Source: Anaerolineae bacterium
GTDB lineage: Bacteria > Chloroflexota > Anaerolineae > 4572-78 > J111
Reading direction: 5' to 3'
DNA: 64,000 bases
Assembly (NCBI GenBank): GCA_022071955.1
Contig: JAJVIM010000011.1
Coordinates: 186,001 to 250,000, forward strand
The notes beneath the pieces were generated by a model. That model saw nothing but the letters and a program-made list of their open reading frames with translations. It searched no databases and was not told the origin of the DNA. The translations under genes and the position numbers were made by a program. Shown one piece after another: positions 32,294-40,429 of this stretch (position 1 is the first letter of the stretch; each line of letters starts with the position of its first letter).

Positions 32294-34366
32294 TTATTTC
32301 AATTGATAAAGCTGATACGCGCCGGCAACATCGGCGACCAGTTGCAGGTGATTGGCCAGCAGTTGCGCCAGCACGGGTTCATCGACCGCGGCGGGCTGGT
32401 GCTGGCGCATAAACTCAAGGCCGGCGCGATGGATCAGCACGTGGGTTACACCTTCGGCCTGCCACTGGCGGGCGATGGCCGCCGCGCTGCCGTGCCGGTA
32501 AACCAGATGGGCAAATTCATCCAAAATGCTGTCCGGGCGGCAATCGCGCTGGCAGTAGTAGCTGCGCGGCTCCCACAAAAAAACAATTTTGGCCGCCGGC
32601 GGCAACTGGTTGATCTGTTCGATGGCGGCGTAGTGCGCGCCCAGCCGCCGGGTTAAATAATCGGCCCGCGACTCGAAGCCGGCCAGCGCCGGCAGGGGGT
32701 CGATTTTGAGCGTTAGCAGAGCCACATCGGCCAGCGTAAGCGCGAGCGTGAGCGCCACGGCAATGTTCACAAAACGGCTCAATGAAAAGCGGGGCAGGTT
32801 GAAGCCGGGCAGGCTGGCCCAAACCCAGCCGCTGACCGGCGCGAGCGCCGCCAGCCCCGGCAGCAGCAGCCGGCTCTGCCACAGACTCTGCGACCAAACC
32901 ACACCGAGCGTCCAAACCAGGTAGTGGGCCAGCGCAAAAACCAGCAGAATTTTGGCCGCCGCTGGCACCGGCCGGCCGGCAAATCTGCGAGAGAGGCCGG
33001 CCCCAATCACCAGCGGCAAAAAGAGCAGCAGCAGCGGCCCGGTGCGGCCATCCCAGTAGTTGGCGTCACGGGTACCCAGCGTGAGCAGCCACGGCAGCGC
33101 CGCCAGCGTGCCCGGCTGCCAACCCACGCCCGTGCCTGCCGCAGCGTACCAACTCGCGCGAAAGCTGTCCCACTGCGCGCCGCCAAACACATTAAACAAA
33201 AAAGGGTAAACCGGGTTACCGGTCAACGCCCAATTTTTCAAATACCACGGCGTGGCCACCAGCAGCGCCGGCAGGGCAAAAATGGCGACAGAGCGAATGA
33301 CGAGTGGCGAATTGCGAGCGGCGAATGGCGGGTAGCGGGTGGCGTCACGTGTTGCGTGTTGTGTGTTGCGTAACGCATAATATGTGATAAGCGCTACACC
33401 AAACAGCGGGGTAACAAAGCTGGTGTATTTCAGGCTCATGGCCAGCCCGGCGAACACGCCGCCAATAATTAATGGTGAATTACCTTTCTCCGGATTTTCA
33501 TTCGTAATTCGTAATTCGTAATTCGTAATTGCGTAGATCGCGGCCAGTTGGTAAAAAGCCAGCGCCAGATCGTTGTAGGCCCAGCCGGCCAGGGTGGCGA
33601 GCATTGGCATGCTGGCCAACAGTATAACCGCCGGCCAGCCGGCGCGGCGATCCAGCAACCGGCTCGCCGCCAGATAGACTACTCCCGTCAGTAAAAAGCC
33701 GTAGCCGGCGTGCAGCAGCTTGGCCGCGACATCGCCGCGCAGGAGCATGGCCCAGGCAAAGAGCATTTCCATCAGCGCCGGGAAGTTGAAGTGCGGCACA
33801 TCGACGCCGCCGACAATGCGGCCAGCCTCGATGGCCAATTTGGGGCTGGTGAGGTGATAAAACAGGCCGTCCCAATCGGTGGGCGGCAGCAGCGCCGGCA
33901 GCAGCGCCAGCGCCGCGTACGCCGACAGATAGACTGCCGCCAGTCGGGACGGTCGGTTGGCCGGCCGCCAGCGGCGCAAATCGACCCACAGACGGCGCAG
34001 TTGGGGCAGCGCGACCAAAGTTAAAATCAAGGTGATGGCGTAAGCCGCGGGTCGATTAAACCAGCCGGTCAGCCCCACCCCCAGCGAGACCATGCCCAGC
34101 GCGCCCAACCCCAGCCCGACGCCAAAAATCAGCCGCTCGCCCGGCGAAAGCGATGCCAGCCGCAGCCAGCGCAAGCCCCACAAACCCAGCCCCAGCGCCA
34201 GCAGCAGCAGCCAGCCGGCAGTCAGCCCATCGAGCAGCAGGCCGGCCAACGCCGCCGCAGTGGCCGGGGCAAACGGCTTTTGCACGGCAAAAAACGAGGC
34301 CAGCACAAAAAACAGCCACACAATAAAAGCAGCGGGAAGCAGCCAGGCGAGTCGGGCGCGGGTCAT
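32294..34366 (-). CDS. GT-C-like membrane glycosyltransferase with two in-frame heptamer insertions
   Basis: 690 residues, about twelve membrane helices. The luminal loop PTDWDGLFYHLTSPKLAIEAGR and HFNFPALMEMLFAWAML form the DWDxLxYHL motif of a GT-C-like family. The C-terminal soluble end has FLWEPRSYYCQRDC and THVLIHRAGLEF. Heptamer DNA is read through twice: YAITNYELRITNENPEKG (33499-33533) and LRNTQHATRDATRYPPFAARNSPLVIRS (33293-33376). These inserts flank the short hydrophobic segment GGVFAGLAMSLKYTSFVTPLFGVALI, so both are in loops. It overlaps the upstream gene by 4 bp. Confidence 0.75.
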   Translation of the reverse strand: MTRARLAWLLPAAFIVWLFFVLASFFAVQKPFAPATAAALAGLLLDGLTAGWLLLLALGLGLWGLRWLRLASLSPGERLIFGVGLGLGALGMVSLGVGLTGWFNRPAAYAITLILTLVALPQLRRLWVDLRRWRPANRPSRLAAVYLSAYAALALLPALLPPTDWDGLFYHLTSPKLAIEAGRIVGGVDVPHFNFPALMEMLFAWAMLLRGDVAAKLLHAGYGFLLTGVVYLAASRLLDRRAGWPAVILLASMPMLATLAGWAYNDLALAFYQLAAIYAITNYELRITNENPEKGNSPLIIGGVFAGLAMSLKYTSFVTPLFGVALITYYALRNTQHATRDATRYPPFAARNSPLVIRSVAIFALPALLVATPWYLKNWALTGNPVYPFLFNVFGGAQWDSFRASWYAAAGTGVGWQPGTLAALPWLLTLGTRDANYWDGRTGPLLLLFLPLVIGAGLSRRFAGRPVPAAAKILLVFALAHYLVWTLGVVWSQSLWQSRLLLPGLAALAPVSGWVWASLPGFNLPRFSLSRFVNIAVALTLALTLADVALLTLKIDPLPALAGFESRADYLTRRLGAHYAAIEQINQLPPAAKIVFLWEPRSYYCQRDCRPDSILDEFAHLVYRHGSAAAIARQWQAEGVTHVLIHRAGLEFMRQHQPAAVDEPVLAQLLANHLQLVADVAGAYQLYQLK
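33293..33376. repeat. Twelve-unit composite heptamer array inside a gene (GCGAATG then GTGTTGC)
   Basis: Exactly twelve 7-bp units in register: GCGAATG, ACGAGTG, GCGAATT, GCGAGCG, GCGAATG, GCGGGTA, GCGGGTG, GCGTCAC, GTGTTGC, GTGTTGT, GTGTTGC, GTAACGC. The total of 84 bp is divisible by three, so the host frame is kept. Confidence 0.85.
33499..33533. repeat. Heptamer array CATTCGT/AATTCGT inside a gene
   Basis: CATTCGT, AATTCGT x3, AATTGCG. It encodes the ITNYELRITNE segment on the minus strand, the same peptide as in the gene at 25992-27638. Confidence 0.85.
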
Positions 34367-35664
34367 AGGGTAACCTGCTCCAAAGATTCAGCCGCTCGCC
34401 ACAGGCCGCGCCAATCGAGCGTGTACAGCGCCAGCAGCAGCGCCGGCAGCAGGCCGTGCAGCATAATGTTTTCGTAGTTACCCACCAGCGTGATGGCAAA
34501 CACGATCCACATCGAAATAAAAAGGCCAACAAGAATGACGAATGACGAATGACGAATGACGAACACTTGCGCCTGCGCGCAGTGCAGGTGTGACGAACGA
34601 CCGACAGCTTGATTGGATGGGCAAAGTAGTGCCAGTCGATAGAAGAAAAAGAACAGCGGCAGGTACAAAATCACCTGATTGGTGGTGGCCGAACGAAAGG
34701 TAATCAGGCTGCCAACGATCAGCGTGGAGAGCAGCGCCCAGGTGTAGGCTCCCGGCCGGCCTTTGATGGCCAGCCACCAGCCGGGCAGCAGCGCCCCAAA
34801 AAACAGCAGCGACAACACCGGCGTGAGCAGGCCGGCGCTGGCCGGCGGCAAAAAATAGTGCAGCAGATTTTCCAGCGGCGTGCCGTGCTGTACATATTCG
34901 CTATACGCAAAAATATTGATCACAAAATCGAGCGGCCAGCGCGGCACCAGCAGCATACTGCTCAATATCAGCGCGGCCAGACTCAGCCCAAAACTGACGA
35001 CGATTCGCTGCCGCCGGTTGAACAGCGCCCACAACAGAATGAACAGCAGCGCCAAAAAAACCATCTGCGGTTTGATGGTGGTTGCGGCCAGCAGCACGCC
35101 GGCCCAATTGTCGCGCCGGTGAGCGATGGCCGCCAGCGCCAGCAGCAGCGCCAGCCCCACCAGCACCGAAAATTGCCCCAGAATGATGGCCCGCGCGCCA
35201 TTGTAAAACACAATACCCCACAGAATAGTTGCCACAAACAGCCCGCGCGGCGGCCGCCAACCCGACAGGTGAATCGATAGCAGGGTGACGGCCAGCAGCA
35301 TAAATTGCAGCAGCGTCATCCAGATGGCCTGCGCCCAATCGTAGCGAACCAGACTCAGCGGCCAGAAAAAATAGAGCGTATACAGCGGATAGGCAAAATA
35401 GGCCTCGTCTTTGTCGGTGGGGCGGGCCAGCCGGCCAAACATCGCTTTTTGGGCCTCTTCGGCCACGCTGCGATCAAAGGGGTTGACGCCGTGCAAAATC
35501 AGCGCCCGCCCACCCAGCCAGCGCACAAAAAAATCGTTGGCCCCGGGATATTTGCTGGTAAAAACCGAATGCAGCGCTACGGATTCGGCGGCGATGAGCA
35601 CCAACAGCAGCAACCCCAGCACCAGCCAGACGCGATAGGATTTGAGCAGGTAAGAGTTAGACAT
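34363..35664 (-). CDS. GT87 (DUF2029)-like membrane glycosyltransferase with a repeat insertion
   Basis: 433 residues. The first luminal loop has NDFFVRWLGGRALILHGVNPFDRSVAEEAQ and AYFAYPLYTLYFFWPLSLVRYDWA, the pattern of polyprenyl-phosphate-mannose-dependent alpha-mannosyltransferases (GT87). Later comes NGARAIILGQFSVLVGLALLLAL and a KPQ motif (ATTIKPQMVFLALLF), also family-typical. Near the C-terminus a foreign segment, QAVGRSSHLHCAQAQVFVIRHSSFVIL, is encoded by the dispersed repeat at 34564-34590 plus a GAATGAC array. It lies between two helices and keeps the frame. The gene overlaps the downstream one by 4 bp. Confidence 0.8.
   Translation of the reverse strand: MSNSYLLKSYRVWLVLGLLLLVLIAAESVALHSVFTSKYPGANDFFVRWLGGRALILHGVNPFDRSVAEEAQKAMFGRLARPTDKDEAYFAYPLYTLYFFWPLSLVRYDWAQAIWMTLLQFMLLAVTLLSIHLSGWRPPRGLFVATILWGIVFYNGARAIILGQFSVLVGLALLLALAAIAHRRDNWAGVLLAATTIKPQMVFLALLFILLWALFNRRQRIVVSFGLSLAALILSSMLLVPRWPLDFVINIFAYSEYVQHGTPLENLLHYFLPPASAGLLTPVLSLLFFGALLPGWWLAIKGRPGAYTWALLSTLIVGSLITFRSATTNQVILYLPLFFFFYRLALLCPSNQAVGRSSHLHCAQAQVFVIRHSSFVILVGLFISMWIVFAITLVGNYENIMLHGLLPALLLALYTLDWRGLWRAAESLEQVTL
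34533..34600. repeat. GAATGAC heptamer array plus CACTTGCGCCTGCGCGCAGTG repeat inside a gene
   Basis: GAATGAC x4 (34533-34560), GAACACT, then the dispersed element at 34564-34590 with related copies at 10756-10779 and 25861-25905. The peptide from this element reads HLHCAQAQV. Confidence 0.85.
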
Positions 35665-35677
35665 ATCGATGAATTTA

Positions 35678-35706
35678 CGGTAGCGACGCTTCGTGAAGCG
35701 CCCTTA
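35678..35706. repeat. Imperfect copy of the GGGGCGCTTCG palindrome
   Basis: GTAGCGACGCTTCGTGAAGCGCCC followed by TTAC. It is related to the perfect palindrome at 10466-10487. It lies in the short gap between two membrane-protein genes and touches the stop codon of the upstream one. Confidence 0.6.
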
Positions 35707-37269
35707 CGCTGAATTGCGCCAGATTCCCGCCGCGCCCCAGCCGAGCAGCGCCAGCCACGGCAGCGCCAGCAGCGCCGCCAACCCCGGCGACACGCCCCAC
35801 AGCGGCAGGTGCGCCCACCACAACGCCGGCAGGTTCAGCCGGATAAATTCGGTTTGCAGCACCCGCTGGGCGCTGACTCGATTGGCCGGGCTGCCGGCCG
35901 GCGGCAGGCCCATCGCGCCGATAATTTGTGTCGCGGCGGCCCGCCTGTCGGCCCGCCCATAATTGGCCAGCACCTCTGCCGCGCTGGCCCACTGCCGCAA
36001 AATGGGACTCTGGCCGGGCTGGTACAGAGTCTGGTCGTAAAATTTCTCGTCGCCGGTTTCGCGCTGCTGCTCCAAATAGCGCACGTGATCGACCACGACC
36101 GCCGGCAGTTGGATCAGCACGCCCAGCGCCAGCAGCAGGGCAAACAGCGGCCCGGCCAGCCGGCTGCGGCCATCACTTAAAATTGCCGGCAGCGGCAGCA
36201 GCGACACCGGCAGCAGCGGCAGCAAAAAGCGCGGCCCCCAATTGACGCCGCCCGTCCAGAAATTGTAGGGCGCGTAAAAGGCCAGGTATGCCACCCACCA
36301 CAGCGTGATCAGCAGCGCCAGCCGTCGCTGTTGTTGAAAAAAGACTGGCAGGCCGCCCACAGCCAGCAGCAGCAGCGGCGTGTACAAAAATACGCCTTTG
36401 CCCGAGCTGACCAGCAGCCCGTACAACCCCAGCAGCGGCGGCGTTGTCCAGGCCACCTCATAATACCCGCTATCGAGCGGCTGGCCAAAACGCAGCCAGT
36501 TATAGCCCAACGTGAGGGCGACAGCCCCGCCCAGCGGCAGCCCCACCCGCGCCGCAATGCGCCGGCGCTCCGGCCACGAGCGCGACTCCAGCCACAGCAC
36601 CAGCGCCACGCCCGGCAACGCAATCGCCGAAGTTGAGCGCAGCAGTAAAGCCGCGCCCAGCGCCGCCCCCAGCCAGCCCAGCCAACCCGCCGCCCGGCTG
36701 CGCCGCCAGCGTTCAAAACTGAATACGGCCAGCAGCAAAAAAAAGCCGGTCGCCGGCTGCGGATACCAGGTATTAACATACGGCCAGGCCATCGACCCCA
36801 GCCCAAAAGCCAGCGCCGTCCAGCGCGCCCATTTGGCCGGATAGCCCAACACCCGCACGGTGTGATACAACAGCCAGCCGGTGGCCGCCAGCGCCAGCGG
36901 GTTGAGCAGCGACAACACCAGCCGCGGGCCGAGCTGCGGCCACTGCGGCCACAACGCATCGAGCAGGCGGCCGGCGGCAAACAGCGGCAGCCCCAACAGC
37001 GACTGGCCCAGCCCGTATTTTGAATACAACTCGCCGCCCACGCCCGGCACCGCCGAAGTGGTGTCGAGGCCCAGCGGTGTGGCCGGCAAAAAACCGCCCG
37101 CTAACTGCGCCGGTAGCACCACCGACTCGCGGCCAACGGCCAGCCCCGCGCCGCCGGCCAGATTGCGCGTGACCCGGAACATGGTCTCCTCGTCGCCCAT
37201 TGCCAGGTAACCGGCGGCGGTGAGAGCGTAAATGGCCAGCAGCAGGGCAAACAATCGCGCGCCGGTCAT
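35704..37269 (-). CDS. GT-C-like polytopic membrane protein
   Basis: 521 residues with about ten membrane helices. The first loop reads GYLAMGDEETMFRVTRNLAGG and, further on, GGELYSKYGLGQSLLGLPLF. The GDExxMF and SKYGLGQSL motifs mark a family of putative GT-C glycosyltransferases widespread in Chloroflexota and Actinobacteria. A later loop has SLDSGYYEVAWTTPPLLGLYGLLVSSGKGVFLYTPLL. There is little soluble C-terminal sequence. The sugar and acceptor are unknown. It starts 4 bp after the end of the upstream gene at 37274 and is part of the same run. Confidence 0.75.
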   Translation of the reverse strand: MTGARLFALLLAIYALTAAGYLAMGDEETMFRVTRNLAGGAGLAVGRESVVLPAQLAGGFLPATPLGLDTTSAVPGVGGELYSKYGLGQSLLGLPLFAAGRLLDALWPQWPQLGPRLVLSLLNPLALAATGWLLYHTVRVLGYPAKWARWTALAFGLGSMAWPYVNTWYPQPATGFFLLLAVFSFERWRRSRAAGWLGWLGAALGAALLLRSTSAIALPGVALVLWLESRSWPERRRIAARVGLPLGGAVALTLGYNWLRFGQPLDSGYYEVAWTTPPLLGLYGLLVSSGKGVFLYTPLLLLAVGGLPVFFQQQRRLALLITLWWVAYLAFYAPYNFWTGGVNWGPRFLLPLLPVSLLPLPAILSDGRSRLAGPLFALLLALGVLIQLPAVVVDHVRYLEQQRETGDEKFYDQTLYQPGQSPILRQWASAAEVLANYGRADRRAAATQIIGAMGLPPAGSPANRVSAQRVLQTEFIRLNLPALWWAHLPLWGVSPGLAALLALPWLALLGWGAAGIWRNSA

Positions 37270-37273
37270 GGTA

Positions 37274-38782
37274 TCACTGCCCGCATTGCCAGGCTACAAT
37301 CTGCGGCAAAACGTCCGGCGAAGCCAGCCGGTAGCCGTAAGCCGACAGATTGGCCTGAGAAATAACCTGCTGCAAATTGGCTCGATGCCATTTTGCTGCG
37401 ACGGGCGGCAGCTCCGATTCGTCCAGCGCCGGCGGGTTGGGTTTGGCCAGATAGTGGCCGGAAGCCCGGCTCGAATTGAGCCGCACCAGCCACACCGTGT
37501 GCGCCGACGCCGGTACCTGCCCCAATTGGGCCGCAAACAGCACCCGGTCGGCGGGTAAATTGTGATGGGGCAGGTAATAGTCCAGCGCCAGATGATAGCC
37601 ATCGGTGCAGGTGATGGCCGCGTCGGCCGGCCCGGCCCGCTCGTCAAGCTGGCGGGCGAGCGCGCGCCAGTCATCTTTACGAAAATCAGTCGCGTCAAAA
37701 TAAACTTGCCACAGGCCGAAACAGGTCAGGGCCACAAAAGCCGCCGTCAGCCCCCAACGCAGCCAGTTGCGCTGAAAGCCCAGCAAACCGGCGGCAACCA
37801 GCAACAGCAGCGGCGGCGATGTGACCAAAAAATAGCGGTCCACGTACAGCGATACCGGGCTAAACTTCATTAATAACAGCACCACGGCAAACGGAAAAAA
37901 CAACCACAACCCCAATAAATAAAAGGCTGACCGGTTTAGCCAGGCGCGGTAACAGCCGGCAATCAGACTCGCCAGCAGCACCAGCGCGCCGGCCAGCGCC
38001 GGAAATCCGGCCAATTCCGGCCAGGCAAAGGCAAAATTCATCAACGTGCGCAGCGGGTCGGCCCAAGCGGGGAACGGCACCCAGCCCACGCCAATAGCAA
38101 AATGACGCTGGTAAATTATAAATCCCCACCAGGGCAGCAGCGGCAGCGCAGCGGCAATCTGGGCGACCACCCATTTTCTGAGCAGGGAATAAGTTTGTTT
38201 AAAAGTGACGAGCAACACCAAAAACTGAACAGTGGCCACTAAAAACATAAAGTAGTGGGCCAAAAAACCAACCATATTAAAACCGGCCAACGCCCACCAA
38301 TCGCGGCGCTGCTCCCGGCGCAAAAGCCGGCCAAACGCCCACATCGAGCCGGCTGCCGCCAGCGGCAGCAACGCGTACAATCTCAACTCCTGCCCGTACC
38401 AAACCTGATAGGGGTTAATGGCAAACAACAGGGCGGCCAGCAGCCCCACCCGCCGGTTAAAATAAACCCGGCCCAGTTGAAAAATAAGCGGGACGGTCAG
38501 CGTGCCCACCACCGCCGCCGGAAACCGCAGCAGCCATTCGGCATCACCCAGCGGCAGCCACAGTTTTACGGCCCAGTGAAACAGCGGCGTCAATTGTATG
38601 CCCTGCCCCAACAGCGCCAGCAAGCCATCGTACCAGGAAAGCTGGGCCATATAAACGGTGACAATCTCATCAAACCACAAACTCTGCGCCCCAAGCCGGA
38701 ACAACCGCAGGGCAAACGCCAGCGCGACCATCGGGATGAGCCAGAATGTTAACGGAAGGTGTTGAAATGAGCTTCTGCGCAT
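37274..38782 (-). CDS. GT39-like (PMT/ArnT-type) membrane glycosyltransferase
   Basis: 502 residues. RLGAQSLWFDEIVTVYMAQL holds the catalytic-type Asp-Glu of the PMT/ArnT family. It is followed by LTPLFHWAVKLWLPLG, LLRFPAAVVGTLTVPLIFQLG and NPYQVWYGQELRLYALL, a clear match to the family's successive conserved segments. The C-terminal third is soluble (DDWRALARQLDERAGPADAAITCTDGYHLALDYYL). These enzymes move a sugar from polyprenyl phosphate to a lipid or protein on the outer side of the membrane. This is among the best-supported glycosyltransferase assignments in the cluster. Confidence 0.85.
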   Translation of the reverse strand: MRRSSFQHLPLTFWLIPMVALAFALRLFRLGAQSLWFDEIVTVYMAQLSWYDGLLALLGQGIQLTPLFHWAVKLWLPLGDAEWLLRFPAAVVGTLTVPLIFQLGRVYFNRRVGLLAALLFAINPYQVWYGQELRLYALLPLAAAGSMWAFGRLLRREQRRDWWALAGFNMVGFLAHYFMFLVATVQFLVLLVTFKQTYSLLRKWVVAQIAAALPLLPWWGFIIYQRHFAIGVGWVPFPAWADPLRTLMNFAFAWPELAGFPALAGALVLLASLIAGCYRAWLNRSAFYLLGLWLFFPFAVVLLLMKFSPVSLYVDRYFLVTSPPLLLLVAAGLLGFQRNWLRWGLTAAFVALTCFGLWQVYFDATDFRKDDWRALARQLDERAGPADAAITCTDGYHLALDYYLPHHNLPADRVLFAAQLGQVPASAHTVWLVRLNSSRASGHYLAKPNPPALDESELPPVAAKWHRANLQQVISQANLSAYGYRLASPDVLPQIVAWQCGQ

Positions 38783-38815
38783 GGGTCACTCAGTTTGCCG
38801 GACTAAAACAACGAT

Positions 38816-40429
38816 TTAACCCGGGATTTTCACCACTTCAAAAATGGCGACCTCTCCATTATCGTAAACTTTGTGCAAATAGGAAACCTGCCCCGGCAAA
38901 AATTGGCCGAGCGCCCGCTCCTCCGGCCCCCAAAAAACAAGGTCGATGCCGTACTGCGCCAGAAACTGCTGCCGCCAATCGTTGGGGGTGGCGGCGGCGT
39001 AAAACTGCTGCACCAGCGTGCTTTTCTGCTCGGGGTGAATGGTTTCCGGCCCGTGGCCGATGAACATGCGCCCCGGCGCGTGGGTGGGCAAAAAGTTGGC
39101 CGTATTGTAGGCGGCCAACACCACGGTATCCGGGCTGGAGACGCCGGCCAGCCAATCCGCCGCCGCAACGATAGCGCCGGGCTGGAACACCGGCTGCGCG
39201 CGGCGGCCGGTCTCGAACGCGGTGCCGGCCAAAATCAGCAAATTCGACAGGCTGAACAGCGCCACCAGCGCCAGCGCCGCCAGCGGCCAACGCCGCCGCA
39301 GCCGCGGCCAGCGCCCCGAAATCTGCTCGCACCACAGCCAGGCCGCGCCCTGCGCCGCCAGCACCGCCAGCGCCACCTGCAAACCAAAGGCCAGCCGTCG
39401 CTGGAGGGTGACCAGCGGCACGTACAGCAACAACGGACTCACCACCAGCCAGCCCACCAGCAGCAAACCGGGCCGGCTGCCGGCCAGCCAAGTTCGCCAC
39501 GCGCCGATGATGGCCAGCGCGGCCAGCGGGCCAAATGCCAGCAAATAATGAACGGGGGCCGGCGATTGAAAATTGTGCTGCTGCGCCCAAATCCCAAACA
39601 CGGGAATAGTCGCGGCGATAGTGGCGTAGTACAACGGCAGCGGCGCAGCGATGGCCAGCGGCAGGGCCAACTGGCCGGCTTCGCGCCAGTGAAAAGCAAT
39701 TCGCGGCCAGCGCAGCAGCAGGGTAACGCCCAGCACCGCGGCAAACACAAAGTAGTAAAACGCGGCGATCGCGGCCAGCAGCAGCAGCGCCAGCCCGGCC
39801 AGCCCGGCCCAAAGCCATCGACCCGACTCCCAGGCGTGCAGGGTGAGCAGCAGCGCCGCCAGCAGCAAACTCAGCGCCAGCGACAGGTGGGGCAAGGCCA
39901 GCAGCAAATGAAAGACAAACGCTTCGGGCAGGTAAAAATCGAGGGGCAGGCCGAGCCGGTCCAACTGCCCCAGAGCAATGACCAGCCAGCCCAACCCGCT
40001 GCCAACGGCCACCAGCCCCAAACTCAGCCGCCGCAGCGATACGTTCGGGGTAAAATGGGCGGCAAACAGGTAAACCATCGCCAGCAGCAGCAGGCCAAAC
40101 AGCAGCCGGGCGGCGTGGTAAACCGCCAGCAACGGCAGATGCGCCAGTCGCGCCAGCTTTCCCAGCAGCAGGTGAAACAGAAACAGGGTCGCGCCCTCGT
40201 GCGGCTCGCTGGTGTAAAAGAGGTGAAACTGCCACGCGCCGTCCGCGCCCAGCCGCATTTTGGCCAGGTACGAGTTGCCGTCATCGACGCCCAGCACAAA
40301 GCCGCTGAACTGGTTGGCCGGCGTGGACAGCGCCGCGCCGTACAGATAAGGCAGGCTGGTGAGCAGCAGCAACAGCAGCGCCCAGCCGGCCACCCACAGC
40401 CACTCGCGGCGAGAGATGGTGGGGGTCAT
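38816..40429 (-). CDS. Polytopic membrane protein of a GT-C-like family
   Basis: About 537 residues starting MTPTISRREWLWVAGW. The start overlaps the stop of the upstream gene by ATGA, which I prefer to a longer frame reaching 40528. The luminal loop contains FVLGVDDGNSYLAKMRLGADGAWQFHLFYTSEPHEGATLFLFH. This acidic DDGxSYLAKM motif recurs in a family of large membrane proteins without a proven function. A soluble C-terminal domain (LAGVSSPDTVVLAAYNTANFLPTHAPGRMFIGHGPET) resembles the tails of other members here. It is probably a glycosyltransferase, by company and topology only. Confidence 0.65.
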   Translation of the reverse strand: MTPTISRREWLWVAGWALLLLLLTSLPYLYGAALSTPANQFSGFVLGVDDGNSYLAKMRLGADGAWQFHLFYTSEPHEGATLFLFHLLLGKLARLAHLPLLAVYHAARLLFGLLLLAMVYLFAAHFTPNVSLRRLSLGLVAVGSGLGWLVIALGQLDRLGLPLDFYLPEAFVFHLLLALPHLSLALSLLLAALLLTLHAWESGRWLWAGLAGLALLLLAAIAAFYYFVFAAVLGVTLLLRWPRIAFHWREAGQLALPLAIAAPLPLYYATIAATIPVFGIWAQQHNFQSPAPVHYLLAFGPLAALAIIGAWRTWLAGSRPGLLLVGWLVVSPLLLYVPLVTLQRRLAFGLQVALAVLAAQGAAWLWCEQISGRWPRLRRRWPLAALALVALFSLSNLLILAGTAFETGRRAQPVFQPGAIVAAADWLAGVSSPDTVVLAAYNTANFLPTHAPGRMFIGHGPETIHPEQKSTLVQQFYAAATPNDWRQQFLAQYGIDLVFWGPEERALGQFLPGQVSYLHKVYDNGEVAIFEVVKIPG

